DNA from: Aspidiotus rigidus
Taxonomy: Eukaryota > Arthropoda > Insecta > Hemiptera > Diaspididae
NCBI GenBank assembly: GCA_035079385.1
Contig: JAVHKY010000052.1
Coordinates: forward strand, 7,440,001-7,504,000
Length of the DNA: 64,000 nt
Direction: 5' to 3'
Both the position numbers and the translations under genes were made by a program. A model generated the notes under the pieces. That model was not told the DNA's origin. It made no database searches and saw nothing but the letters and a program-made list of their open reading frames with translations. Positions 10,006 through 21,319 of this stretch are shown one piece after another. Every line of letters begins with the position of its first letter. Position 1 is the first letter of the stretch.

Positions 10006-11235
10006 TTATTCAGCTAAAACTCTGTTGTTGAGCGGATTATACACAATTTTCTTATCTATAATCATTACACAATGTATAGTAAGTTTTGAACTAATATTTT
10101 CTCGCCAATTAAAATTAATTTTTATATTTATCAAGGAATCTTTAATAACATTAGGTTGGTGGGAACAGTCGATAGCAATTATAGGATATTTAGTCAAAAA
10201 TGTATTGTAGTCTACTAACGGTTCAACTTCTTCCTGATTCTTGGCATAATAAGAGACTTTGAACTGACTAAACATATGGTAAAGATTACCGCATTTCAGT
10301 TCATCATACTTTAAATTTAAACGCGTTCGAGGATATAAAGCTGACTCATTCAGACATAATTGAATATTTTCGAGATTTGAGAGATCGAATAAAGCGTTAT
10401 CTTTAGCCTTTTTATTATCCCGATCATCCTGAAAGCCTAACAAAATAAACTTTGTTCTCGAGTAAGCCACTGGAAAGTCCCACCTATATTCAGTCCCTAC
10501 AGGTGGAATTATACTTTGATAAAGCCAATGTCGAAAGTGGAGTTCGTAGTTTGTATTATCCAGAATTTCTTTGGTTATTTTTGTATCATATTCCAAGGAT
10601 AATTTTATTTGTGGTACTCTCCAAACAACTTCATTCAACCTCACCTGAACTGAATAGTTTTCTGACAGTTCAAAGCAATTATTAGGCTGTCCTCCTGTAT
10701 TTCGAAAGAAAACTAATTTCTGAGGTACCCGGTAAACAAAATTTTTGTAATCCTCAAAGAATCCCATTACAATAGAAAGTGGAATAGAGACTGAAAAATA
10801 ACGTTTACTGTTGAGAATATTTTCGTGAGAAGTGGAATTTATTTTCCAACCAGCGGTATTGTAACATAAGTCACGCTCAAACGAGACTAAACCTTTCATT
10901 AGAGTGGAATAACCAGGCTTCCGAATTGTATCAATTTTTGTGTCACCGATGTAATAATCAATTCTATCAAACAAATGTAGGGGACCATTATTCACAAAAT
11001 GAACGTGCTCAAAATTCACAAGATCCTCCTCCTGAATACCTATAACACTAGATCCTGTAGCACTAGTCTTTTTAATTATGAGTACCCCATTGAGTAGTAA
11101 CAAACTTTTAGATGGTTGAGTTATAATATCTTCATTAAAAACGTTAATTTGAAACTCAGATCCTGATTCATTAATATTCTGACTAATAGGAGGTCTAAAC
11201 TCGTAGTACTCAAAACTTTCAAGAAGACTATCCAT
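10006..11235 (-). CDS. Major capsid protein candidate (element 1)
   Basis: This 409-aa protein is a clear homologue of the 400-aa protein at 47149-48351. Shared blocks include ITQPSKSLL, LHLFDRIDYYIGD, MGFFEDYK and PQKLVFFRNTGG near the middle, and YPIIAIDCS near the C-terminus. Its size, beta-rich pattern and place next to ATPase and penton-like genes fit the double jelly-roll major capsid protein of Polinton-like viruses; I infer this and cannot prove the fold. The frame is intact. A6 directly precedes the ATG, and the TATA box (11271-11279) contains the ATPase stop codon. Confidence 0.75.
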   Translation of the reverse strand: MDSLLESFEYYEFRPPISQNINESGSEFQINVFNEDIITQPSKSLLLLNGVLIIKKTSATGSSVIGIQEEDLVNFEHVHFVNNGPLHLFDRIDYYIGDTKIDTIRKPGYSTLMKGLVSFERDLCYNTAGWKINSTSHENILNSKRYFSVSIPLSIVMGFFEDYKNFVYRVPQKLVFFRNTGGQPNNCFELSENYSVQVRLNEVVWRVPQIKLSLEYDTKITKEILDNTNYELHFRHWLYQSIIPPVGTEYRWDFPVAYSRTKFILLGFQDDRDNKKAKDNALFDLSNLENIQLCLNESALYPRTRLNLKYDELKCGNLYHMFSQFKVSYYAKNQEEVEPLVDYNTFLTKYPIIAIDCSHQPNVIKDSLINIKINFNWRENISSKLTIHCVMIIDKKIVYNPLNNRVLAE

Positions 11236-11270
11236 TTTTTTAAATGAAACAAACTCGTTTTCTCACCACT

Positions 11271-11279
11271 CTATTTATA
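11271..11279 (-). promoter_or_regulatory. TATA box containing the ATPase stop codon
   Basis: TATAAATAG lies 36-44 bp before the capsid ATG. The ATPase stop TAA (11275-11277) is within it. Confidence 0.75.
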
Positions 11280-11940
11280 CATACTTTAAACTTTTAGAAT
11301 TGAACATTTTTTTATATTTACACTGTTCATTTTCCACATCTATAACAAGAAAGCCGTATGATTCACTCCAACATTCGTTACAAAATTTTTTAAATGTTTC
11401 AAAGTTCAAGTCTGTAACATATTCTGTATATATTTGTCTTAAATTTACCAAATCCTGTCGAAATAAAATCAGATAATTTAAATTCTCGCGAATCGTAGAT
11501 CGTTTAGGAATTTTTGTATAACTTTGACTAAGATAAAAACTTGAGATGTCTCGGTGACGACCTCGCAGAAAGAAATTTGCAATTTTGTCCTGATTTTCTG
11601 TTAATACATCGTCAAACACGATTATGGAACCTATCTCTATTTCCTCAGGGTCTGGTAGATTTTCAACATCGTTTATCTGGTGGAAAGTAATTTTTTTTCG
11701 ATTCTTTTTGTTGTAACTATGAACAAGATCGCTCAACATTTGATATTTATCTTGGTAGACTGTTTTTGAACATAAATAAAGAGTCCAAAAAGGCCTTATA
11801 TGTAGTAAAATTGTTAGCAAAACATTCGATTTACCGCCTCCACTTGGTCCGAAAATACCTGCTCGTAAAATATTAGGGAACATCTCAACTTGTCTTTCAG
11901 ACTTGGGTTTTGTATCGAAATTTATCACAGAAATACTCAT
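11275..11940 (-). CDS. FtsK/HerA-type DNA packaging ATPase (element 1)
   Basis: The A32-like ATPase pumps DNA into capsids. In this 221-aa protein the Walker A motif is GPSGGGKSN (residues 31-39) and the Walker B is SIIVFDDV (about 104-111). FLRGRHRDISSFYLSQSY carries the sensor Gln typical of the family. The frame is intact and starts at an ATG. It lies directly upstream of the capsid candidate; the small OB-like gene found between these two in element 2 is absent. Confidence 0.92.
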   Translation of the reverse strand: MSISVINFDTKPKSERQVEMFPNILRAGIFGPSGGGKSNVLLTILLHIRPFWTLYLCSKTVYQDKYQMLSDLVHSYNKKNRKKITFHQINDVENLPDPEEIEIGSIIVFDDVLTENQDKIANFFLRGRHRDISSFYLSQSYTKIPKRSTIRENLNYLILFRQDLVNLRQIYTEYVTDLNFETFKKFCNECWSESYGFLVIDVENEQCKYKKMFNSKSLKYV

Positions 11941-12036
11941 TTTGTATTACCTAGTTTTTTTTTTTTCTGTTTAATACAACTATTATTTATACTAACCCTT
12001 ATAACCATATGGTTCAGTACAGTAATTTTCCGTTTA

Positions 12037-12963
12037 TCAGAATTTAAAGAAAGAGTTTTTTATTTTACGCGCATTCGATGATCCCTTGGGCATAGAAATA
12101 AATTGAAAGTGGAAAATACAATCCAAGAGGTCAACTGCGTCGTCAGATTCTAAAATTTGTATAAGTTTTTCGCTCAATTTGTCGAGAATATCATCAAAGG
12201 AAGACAGAATTCCTGTGGAAATATAACCCCGAGTAAATTTTGAATTTTGGATGCAAAGATTGATTTTGTCACCCTCTTCCCAACTTGTTGAGCTTTTCGC
12301 GTATCTGAACAATTCATTCATACATGCTCGAACAATGTTACCTTCTGTTATACGCGGTATATTTTTCTTCAAAGTTATTTGAAAACGTTTTTCACGGGTA
12401 CCGAATTTTACATGATTAGTAGTACCGGGTAATTCTATAATTTTAATATACGAGTTAAGACCACCTCCGCCGTAATATATTCGATTAAAACGTTCATTAT
12501 AAATTTTTTCTCGATGAACATTGTCTAAAACGGGATCGATCACTGTTTTCAACTCTTTAATTCTACGTTTCATTCTCATGTGATCACGAAAGTTGAAGCT
12601 TCTTACTGGGTCAAAACTTTCTTCTCTAGAGTCTAAGAAATGTACGCTATTTTGTTCGGAAAATCTCACTTTTTTTTCAAACCTACTCTTATACATCCGT
12701 TTACGAAATTTTGAGTCTAAAAAAGGTTTCAACTTTTTTTCCATTTCTTTCTTCTTTTTGTCGAATCTCGCCAAGTTAATCCATAAACCATTTCTTGTCT
12801 CGATATTCGCCTCATTCCAAAACATCGCGCATTTTTGCTTGAATTCTGCTAGGTTTAAATTGGGGAAATAGGAAGAGAACGTATATCCTGTATCAGGAAG
12901 TGTAACTTCTATGTGCACACCATTCATGTTTTCGTCAGTTGTTAAATCGTTAAAATTATTCAC
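12037..12963 (-). pseudogene. SAP-associated and polymerase N-terminal domain remnant (element 1)
   Basis: This frame joins two parts that are separate in element 2. The first half has RSFNFRDHMRMKRRIK, matching the C-terminus of the 54373-55215 gene. After YYGGGG comes a domain equal to the first 120 residues of the element 2 polymerase, ending near MPKGSSNARK. It then stops, and no exonuclease or polymerase motif follows; the ATPase promoter begins 90 bp later. The frame opens upstream without an ATG and was probably continuous with 13028-13528 before a 4-bp insertion. Confidence 0.7.
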
Positions 12964-13235
12964 ATTTTCACAGACTGGGATCTGAAAACTATCATTTTCA
13001 AAATCTTCTAATACCGGTATTTCGTCATTAAGTAATTAGATTCTCTTCACTCATAAAATTTTGCACTACCTCGTTAGTGAGTAAATTATTCAAATCACTC
13101 ATAAAATTTTCGCAGACTGGGATCTGAAAACTATCATTTTCAAAATCTTCTAACATTTCGTCATTAATTAGATTCTCTTCACTCATAAAATTTTGCACTA
13201 CCTCCTTAGTAAGTAAATTGTTCAAGTCACTATCA
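12961..13235. repeat. 142-bp imperfect tandem duplication
   Basis: A unit starting CAGACTGGGATCTGAAAAC occurs at 12971 and again at 13113. The copies differ by a 4-bp and a 6-bp insertion, which break the reading frame between the flanking ORFs. Confidence 0.75.
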
Positions 13236-13528
13236 ATAAGTAAATAATTATCTAAATTGTTTACGAGTTCATTAGTATTGGAAAATAATGCCGCGACCGC
13301 AGCGTCAGGATCAAATAAATCTAAAATATTATTATTTAAAATATTTTCTTGTCTTAACATTTGCTCATTCCAAGCCAGGTCTTGTTCCAAAATGAAATTC
13401 GTATTTTCCTCATCGTCAATAATAAAATTTTCACTATTCACGTAACATGGGTCCTCTGACAATTTTTCGAGCTCTTCATCCGACACATATACGGGCATAT
13501 TTTTACTACAACTTAAAAAATTATCCAT
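13028..13528 (-). pseudogene. Acidic middle segment of a broken element 1 gene
   Basis: An acidic, Asn/Leu-rich protein with ALFSN, matching the middle of the 54373-55215 protein. It is in the same frame as 13547-14350, separated only by one TGA just below 13547. The C-terminal part is repeated by the 142-bp duplication (NNLLTNEVVQNFMSEENLI twice). It is probably one part of a formerly longer gene. Confidence 0.6.
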
Positions 13529-13546
13529 CCTAACCTCTAATTCGTC

Positions 13547-14350
13547 TCATTCTGGATCATCATTGTTTAAAATATTTACAGGTTCGGCCTGTTCATCATC
13601 GCTTAAAAATAGATCATCGTTTAAAATATTTACAGGTTCGTCCTCTTCATCATCTGATGATGAGAGAAATAGATCTTGTTCTAATATATTTTTCTCCTCT
13701 AATTTTTTCGGGAAATATTTCGCGAGAGGGAGAGGAGCAGTTCTTTTTCGTGTACATAAGAGCTGTTCGAATATATCGTCGTTATTATCACTATTTTTTG
13801 AAACAAGGGGGGAAATATTTTCTAATTCATATAGTTTTTTATCACCGACACTACATTTTACATCTGTACGAGAACCTAATTTAAAAAGGGAAGAAGGAAC
13901 TACATTTTCACGTCTATTTTTCTTATTTTTACAAATAGTTTTCTTTCTTCGACTTACCACTTTTTCCGGTTTCGGACTTACAATTTTTTCATCGTCATCT
14001 GACGAAAGGATGTCCTTCTTACGCTGGTGCACCATATTCTGGAAATGATTATCTTCTTCTTCTTCATCATTTTGTTCAGGAACGTTGAGAATTTTCTCCC
14101 ATGGAATGGACACTGGTACAGATATTGGTACGGTTTTTTCCTTCTTGTTTTCTTGAATACCTAAGTACATTTCCATTGTTCTAGGGGACGGGATTTGAAA
14201 ATTATTATTTTCTAAAATTAAATCAGCGTCGATAATCGCCGCGATGAGTTCACATTTCCTAAATTTATAATATTTCGCGATGCCGTAACCGGCTGCGATC
14301 TGCTTTAAAGTAATTAAATTGTTAGTACTTAAATCTAAACTATATTCAAA
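13547..14350 (-). pseudogene. SAP/acidic protein, 5'-truncated (element 1)
   Basis: The open frame runs from 14350 without an initiating ATG; the first ATG is at 14176. The part upstream of 14176 encodes a SAP/Rho-N-like helix pair (IAAGYGIAKYYKF and KCELIAAI) matching repeats in element 2. Downstream come basic and acidic runs with SSLFKLG and YFPKK, shared with the 54373-55215 protein, and a duplicated acidic PVNILN segment. The gene is cut at its 5' end, which marks the right break of element 1. SAP-type motifs bind DNA, so a role next to the polymerase is plausible. Confidence 0.65.
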
Positions 14351-14361
14351 TCAGAAAAACT

Positions 14362-14648
14362 ACTATAAGGCGATGTCGCAAACGCTCACTGAGGGCTCTG
14401 TCCAATGTATTTGTTTATGGATGAAAATCAGAAAATATTTTCAACAAAGTAGATATTTGAGAGTGGTCACAAATTGAAGAAAATTTTGATCTCTACAACT
14501 TCCATTCTTATGATTTTTTTCGTAGAAATTCCTTTTAAGAAGATATTTGAAAAAGAAAGCTTCAAATTGTAATGTTGTGTAAATGTACACTGATAACACA
14601 AACCCTCAGTGAGCGTTCACCTCGGTTGGCGACATCACCTTATATAGT
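14362..14648. mobile_element. Small MITE with inverted ends
   Basis: The ends ACTATAAGGCGATGTCGC and GGCGACATCACCTTATATAG are inverted repeats, followed inside by CGCTCACTGAGGG on both arms. It is about 287 bp with no coding capacity. It lies exactly at the truncated end of element 1. Confidence 0.7.
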
Positions 14649-15419
14649 CCGGGTGCTATTGGGAAAAAACATGAGGTACCTTGCATTTTGTGATTAAAGC
14701 AAATCATTTGGTACGTTTGTTCTGAGTACCAAATGAAGTCGATTCAGAGTTGTAGCCACCCCCCAAAGGGGTGCAGTGGATCTGTACTGGGGGTTGCATA
14801 TCTCATTAGGTTTTGCGCAAATATCTCTTCAAATAAGGCTTTGATAGAAAAATGTTTCAAACAAAAGTTGTAGATAATAAAATTTCCTACAAAAGGATGT
14901 ATCATATGTTTAGCCTACGTTAGGAATAAGGCTAGAAATTTGACTATAACGAATGTAGGCCTACTTGAAAAATCGATTATGTGGAAATATTTCTCGGCAG
15001 ATGAATTTAGGAAAAAAATTCTTCAGATGAAAGTTTTAGAGTATTCAATTCCCTACAAAATGATGTATCACATGTCTGACCCAGAGCCATAATTCTAAAA
15101 AAGCGGTCATAATTTCACCCTACGAGTTAGCATTTTGCTAATTTTATTCATTGACAGATAAATTGTAAGTATACGTAGAATAAAGAGTGGAATAAAAGTT
15201 GTACAATACAACATATTTTACAGAGAGATACATTTCAAAGCTAAATCTGCGGATTGGCGAACAACGACTGACTCCAAGATGGTCGGACGAGCCCGATCAC
15301 TTCTACGTCTTTCTCGACGCTATGCCTCGACCTGCTCAAATCTAGATAAGATAGAATAAAAATAGGAAATGTATGTAAATAGGTTTTGAATTTTTGTCAT
15401 TCTTCTTTTTTCCCTCTCT

Positions 15420-17449
15420 TAAAGGCATGATTGGCTTGACCGAAAACCCTGATGCTCTTCGCAAATGGTTAATTGCTGGACCAGAAATTGCTCATATGAT
15501 TGAAACGTTTGAGAAAGATGTCCTGCATTATGACGAACCTACTGACGAGAGACATCATAGCGATACTTTGTCCCTCTCAAAGAAATTCCAAGAAGACGTT
15601 GACTCATTTGAAGCTGTGATGGAAGAATTAGGAAACCCGTTTTTGAATGAATCTGATGAGTTGTATAACATCTACGACAAACACGTCGCCCCTCCAGAAG
15701 TGATCAGTACAATGTACGAGATAGAGAAAGCAGGAGAAGTTACCATACATTTTCGAAAGAAAGACTCAACAAAAAAGTTTCTTTATTTCATACCATCAAA
15801 CAAGAAAAGTTTGCGCTCTTTTTCTCCAGTTCAAAACATGTCAAATGTAAATTGGATGAAAAATTGACTGGTCTCAAGAACGATCGCAGTCTTTTTAGTA
15901 AACTGTACATAGCAACTTGTCAGCATAGATCTGGAAATCTTGATGATTTTTTTACTCACGAAAATACATCATGTCCACCCTCCCTGTCAATTGGAGGTAA
16001 AATGCGAGCATGTGAAAAATCAGATCTATTGAAATGTTTGACTCAAAGTTGTGATTCTACAGCATTCAACGCGCCACCAGTAACGGCCAAAGTATTCTAT
16101 GGACCAGCAATTGTACATATGTTGACTCCTGGTATGAGTAAAACTTTTGAAGAATAAACACAATCAGTATTTATACCATTTTTAAAACAAGAATTTCTCA
16201 ATTGCGAACGATTGGACTTAATTTGGGACCGGTATGACCGTGACAGTCTGAAAAATACAACAAGAGAAAGAAGAGGTGTTGGACAAAGAATTCGCGTAAA
16301 TGCCAGCACTCACATACCAAAAAGTTGGGCGAACTTCTTGAGAGATGGTACTAACAAGGGAGAACTATTTCATTTACTGGCAAATTGCTGTCATGCCATG
16401 GATCTGAAAGTTGGGAAAGACTTCTTTATCACGGATGGCCCTTTGGTTTTGAGTAATACTTCAAGGAATCTTTCAGATTGTCTAGCTCCATGTAACCATG
16501 AAGAAGCAGACACGCGCATTTTTATACATGTTGCAGATGCAGTGTCTGAAGGCTACTCAAATATCATGATTCGCAGCGTAGACACTGATGTTGTGGTTTT
16601 AGCCGTGTCAATATTCAGTCAGCTAGATTATTTGAACGAACTGTGGGTCCACATAGGGACAGGAAAAACCCATCAATATATTGCGTATCATACTATTGCA
16701 TCAACGCTTGGTGAGGAGTCATTTTATATTTGTGAAATTAAGTAGGTATTTTTTACAAATTAAAAACAATATTTTTTATCATTACAAAATTATAGGTCCT
16801 GAAAGAACTATGGTTTTACCAATATTTCATGCTATCACAGGATGTGATACGACGTCATCTTTCAATGGGGTTGGTAAAAAAAAAGCTTTTAAGAGTTGGG
16901 TCGCGTATCCAGAGGCAACAACTGGATTTCAATTATTATTCCAGGGAAAAACGAACAAAACAATATCTATAATTGAGAAATTTGTTGTTGCCATGTATGA
17001 CAGGTGAATCATCTTTTCATTTCTTTCATGTTTTTCTCGTGGATAGAAGTTAAGACTTTTTCCAATTTGCGACAATTTTTCAGGTCAAGTAGTTGCACCA
17101 CTGTGAATGCATGTAGAAAGGGATTATTTACCAAAAGGAGTAGACTTATTGAAAATATCCCACCTACAAAAGCAGCTCTTCTAGAGCACATTTTGAGAGC
17201 AATGTACCAAGGAGTTCATATGTGACCTTGAAAATTCAACAAAATGTTCCATGTCCGTCGAAAATGGTATGGAAAAAAGATGAAGAAGGGTTGTGGAATC
17301 CTCAGTGGATGGATTTGCCAGTGGCTGCCAAAGAATGTATTGAGTTAGTGTGGTGCACATGTAAATCCAATTGTAACTATGGCCGCGGATGCATGAAACG
17401 ACAGATTCCATGTACTGAATTATGTCTTTGCTCTGGCCGGTGTAATTAA
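15420..17449 (+). pseudogene. Decayed HEEADTR/DTDV-type transposon gene
   Basis: The pieces belong to one repetitive metazoan family. The first exon follows a TTAAAG acceptor and has GNPFLNESDELYNIYD. The next parts carry CNHEEADTRIFIHVADA, VDTDVVVLA, ITGCDTTSSFNGVGKKKAF, then a Cys-rich tail with CTCKSNC and CLCSGRC. Introns are visible at about 16743-16796 (GTAGGT to TTATAG) and 17005-17083 (GTGAAT to TTTCAG). Stops or shifts occur near 15865, 16157 and 17225, so it is not functional as it stands. The acidic pattern could be a PIN/FEN-like nuclease fold, but that is a guess. Confidence 0.65.
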
Positions 17450-18057
17450 ACAATAATAGCAACATTAAAACTTTCATTATTACTCCAGTCATAGTTTTTC
17501 TACAAATATCCTACTTTTTATCGCATTTTTTTATGGCATCAATTGTAAATGTTCTGGATCTCAATTCTTCAATAGACTTGAAGGGTACCATTTTGTAAGA
17601 AATGATTCATTTCACAGTTCTTATCTGAAACTTCTTTCATTAAAAATATCTGTTAATGACAAAAATGAGCAAAATGCTAACTCGTAGGGTGAAATTATGG
17701 CTGCTTTTTTAGAATTATTAGCCTATATATGGCTCTGGGCTAGACATGTGATGCATCATTTTGTAGGGAATTGAATACTCTAAAACTTTTATCTGATGAA
17801 TTTTTTTCCAAAATTCATCTGCCGAGAAATATTTCCACATAATTGATTTTTCAAGTAGGCCTACATTCGTTATAGTAAAATTTCTCGCCTTATTCTCAAC
17901 GTAGGCTAAACATATGATACATCATTTTGTAGGAAATTTTATTATCTACAACTTTTGTTTGAAACTATTTTCTATCAAAGCCTTATTTGAAGAGATATTT
18001 GCGCAAAACCTAATGAGTACAGTTTACTAAAAAGACTGCGATCGTTCTTGAGACCAG

Positions 18058-18531
18058 TCAATTTTTCATCCAATTTACATTTGACATGTTTTGAACTGGA
18101 GAAAAAGAGCGCAAACTTTTCTTGTTTGATGGTATGAAATAAAGAAACTTTTTTGTTGAGTCTTTCTTTCGAAAATGTATGGTAACTTCTCCTGCTTTCT
18201 CTATCTCGTACATTGTACTGATCACTTCTGGAGGGGCGACGTGTTTGTCGTAGATGTTATACAACTCATCAGATTCATTCAAAAACGGGTTTCCTAATTC
18301 TTCCATCACAGCTTCAAATGAGTCAACGTCTTCTTGGAATTTCTTTGAGAGGGACAAAGTATCGCTATGATGTCTCTCGTCAGTAGGTTCGTCATAATGC
18401 AGGACATCTTTCTCAAACGTTTCAATCATATGAGCAATTTCTGGTCCAGCAATTAACCATTTGCGAAGAGCATCAGGGTTTTCGGTCAAGCCAATCATGC
18501 CTTTAAGAGAGGGAAAAAAGAAGAATGACAA
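18058..18531 (-). pseudogene. Inverted duplicate of the first exon
   Basis: It encodes the same 157 residues as 15394-15867 on the opposite strand. It has no downstream exons, so it is only a piece of the inverted arm. The lack of differences implies a recent duplication or gene conversion. Confidence 0.8.
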
Positions 18532-19266
18532 AAATTCAAAACCTATTTACATACATTTCCTATTTTTATTCTATCTTATCTAGATTTGAGCAGGTCGAGG
18601 CATAGCGTCGAGAAAGACGTAGAAGTGATCGGGCTCGTCCGACCATCTTGGAGTCAGTCGTTGTTCGCCAATCCGCAGATTTAGCTTTGAAATGTATCTC
18701 TCTGTAAAATATGTTGTATTGTACAACTTTTATTCCACTCTTTATTCTACGTATACTTACAATTTATCTGTCAATGAATAAAATTAGCAAAATGCTAACT
18801 CGTAGGGTGAAATTATGACCGCTTTTTTAGAATTATGGCTCTGGGTCAGACATGTGATACATCATTTTGTAGGGAATTGAATACTCTAAAACTTTCATCT
18901 GAAGAATTTTTTTCCTAAATTCATCTGCCGAGAAATATTTCCACATAATCGATTTTTCAAGTAGGCCTACATTCGTTATAGTCAAATTTCTAGCCTTATT
19001 CCTAACGTAGGCTAAACATATGATACATCCTTTTGTAGGAAATTTTATTATCTACAACTTTTGTTTGAAACATTTTTCTATCAAAGCCTTATTTGAAGAG
19101 ATATTTGCGCAAAACCTAATGAGATATGCAACCCCCAGTACAGATCCACTGCACCCCTTTGGGGGGTGGCTACAACTCTGAATCGACTTCATTTGGTACT
19201 CAGAACAAACGTACCAAACGATTTGCTTTAATCACAAAATGCAAGGTGATTCCCAATAGCACCCGG

Positions 19267-19944
19267 TACGTAAACGACGTTATCAGTTGTCGGATGACTG
19301 GTGGCAGAAAATAAGGCGAAGACGGACGGGTCTAACATGGACGGTTCGGTAACCAACGGGGTAAGGATGATTATAAGCCACGTCCGTTGATATGTTTAAC
19401 GCCGTGCTACGATTACGCTACGATAAAGACCCGTCCGTCTTATTTCGTCTACAGTGTTCCGACGTACTTCTTATCACTATTGGCAGTCTATGTTACTAGA
19501 TGGTCTAAGGGTATAATTGTATAAAAGACGAAGTACGCACGTAAAATTAAATTATGCGTCATCATCTATCATATTTTCGAAAATTTGATAATGTTCCAGC
19601 TCCTGAAACACTCACGTCGGCAGACTGCAGCAAATAATTATGACGTTTTGTGACGTTTTACAATAGACTGAGTTTTTTGTGATAACAAAATATCAATTAC
19701 AGTGTGATTACAGTAGCAAAAGTACCCAAAATATTTCCAATCGCAAATTTGCTCCCCATAAGAAAACATAGGAAGCAAACCGATCATATGGTATTAATTA
19801 AAATTGAGAAAGAATTGAGGGGTTAAAAGTTCAATTTTGGAAGCTGATTACCTCACACATTATAAAAATAAACTTTTTCGCCCTCAATCCTTTTTAATTT
19901 TTGTTTAATTTCATACTGATCTTTGCTCCCCATGTATTTCTTAT
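19267..19944. other. Intergenic stretch with inverted repeats
   Basis: No gene is seen. AAGACGGACGGGTCT near 19317 and AGACCCGTCCGTCTT near 19427 form an inverted pair that may be a short MITE (19300-19456). The sequence near 19665 (GACTGAGTTTTTTGTG) has an inverted partner near 25450, so the LINE landed inside an older fold-back repeat. The left target duplication of the LINE is 19932-19944. Confidence 0.6.
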
Positions 19945-20036
19945 CATAGTGCTTGTCCAACGCGCTACGCGCGCCGCACACCTTTTTAGCGGTGGAATAA
20001 ATCTTACTATAGTGCCCAATTTGAATATTACGTACA

Positions 20037-21000
20037 ATGGGTTCGAGCCCTGAACAACTTTCTACACCAGACTTAGCTGCGACAAAGCTGTATCAACAGC
20101 TAATAACTAATTATATAACTGATGGAAGCGGATTTACAAACGACGACACGATAGAAGAAGAAGAAAATTGCAACCCTTGGCAAACCCAGCCGGCTAAGAA
20201 GAGAATGCGTGAATCAAACTCTCCTCTAAATCAAAAAGAAGCGACCGTTGTCCGACTGAAAAATAAGTACCAAAACTTAACTACTGAAGAATTAAGCGAA
20301 CCATCACTGGCAAAATCAAACCCAAAGCCACCACCTATATTTATACAGGGAGTAACGGACTATATCACCATGTTGAAACAGGTGTCGACGTATATTGATA
20401 GAACCAAATTCGTCGGTTGCTCACTGAACAACAATGTTGTGAAGATATCGGAGAGTGATTCAAACTCTTATCGCACGTTAGTTAAAGAACTGAAAGAAAA
20501 AAAGGTCATATACTACACGTATCAACTGAAAGAAGAAAGAGCTCATTGAGTAGTGTTACAATATCTTCATTACTCTATCCCCGAGAATGAAATTACGGAA
20601 GCAATTGAAGCTGAAAACTTCCAAGTACAAAATGTTAGGAATATTAAACACTGGCAAACAAAGCAACCGCTTTCGTTGTTTTTTGTCGACCTAGAGCCTA
20701 GTACAGACGTCAAAAGAATCTACAATCTCCAGTATTTACTTAACGCAAAAAATACGAGTTGAGTCGCCAAAAAAACGGAACAATGTTCTGCAATGTATGA
20801 GGTGTCAGCAATATGGCCACTCAAAATCATTTTGTACGCCACCCGTTGTCTGCGTGAGATGTGGAGGTGGCCACGATAACCGTCAGTGTGAAAACCGAAA
20901 GAAGAAAAGCCTATCCGCGCTCTGTGTGGAGGAGAGCACCCAGCTAATTATAGAGGGTGTGAAGTATACAAAACAGCTCATAGCCAGAAGTTTAATCTGA
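20037..21000 (+). pseudogene. LINE Gag-like protein, broken
   Basis: Three frames carry parts of a Jockey-type ORF1. The second has the PRE_C2HC-like segment (FFVDLEP). The third has CQQYGHSKSFC and CVRCGGGHDNRQC zinc knuckles for RNA binding. In-frame stops occur at about 20547, and a shift near 20760. A possible further piece runs at 21087-21323. Confidence 0.8.
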
Positions 21001-21319
21001 GAACTGCTAACAGTAAGTTAAAGACTGGTCACGCACCCCCCTCTGACAAGAATACTGATCAAAAAAGACAAAAACCTAATGGCATAATGCCAAACATGGA
21101 TTTATACGCCACTGCCGTCAGCAGAACGGGAAAGGTAGTTATGACTCCAACCCTTTGTGCTGCTCAACCAGCTACAGACAAGGATGAAGCTCCACCTCCT
21201 CAGGGCAAGCCAAGAACCAGCCAAACGACAAACTTCCTTGAAAAAAAGTTAATAGAGCTCTTTGAGCAGAACAACAGAATATTAAGCTTATTGCTAAAAC
21301 TCTTAGAAATACTTCTTCC

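Larger units (their letters stand above)
4866..14350 (-). mobile_element. Element 1: Polinton/Maverick-like element without polymerase body
   Basis: A minus-strand block encodes integrase, adenain-type protease, PLA2 protein, a conserved 259-aa protein, penton-like protein, capsid candidate and packaging ATPase in the order used by element 2. No exonuclease or polymerase motif occurs anywhere in it; only the N-terminal domain that precedes polymerase in element 2 remains (12037-12963). I see no terminal inverted repeat, so the left limit is uncertain. The right limit is where an open frame is cut at 14350, beside a MITE. Several frames are broken. Proteins are only moderately similar to element 2, so this is a separate lineage and not a recent copy. 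Confidence 0.85.
14649..19266. mobile_element. Rearranged transposon with 1.25-kb inverted arms
   Basis: The left arm (14649-15908) and right arm (18017-19266) are near-identical reverse complements, both ending CCGGGTGCTATTGGG. They even contain the same exon, so a 157-aa frame appears at 15394-15867 (+) and 18058-18531 (-). Inside the right arm, 17640-18017 is a second, more diverged copy of the terminal region, which looks like the original right end. The structure therefore seems to be an ordinary TIR element to which an inverted copy of its left third was later joined. I see no clear target duplication. Confidence 0.75.

Noticed and set aside
13563..14048. 161-codon plus-strand frame
   Set aside because: Antisense shadow of the acidic element 1 gene; Ser/Phe-rich composition fits the opposite strand.
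20030..20050. tRNA-like B box GGTTCGAGCCC
   Set aside because: No A box or cloverleaf around it; it lies at the start of the LINE Gag frame.
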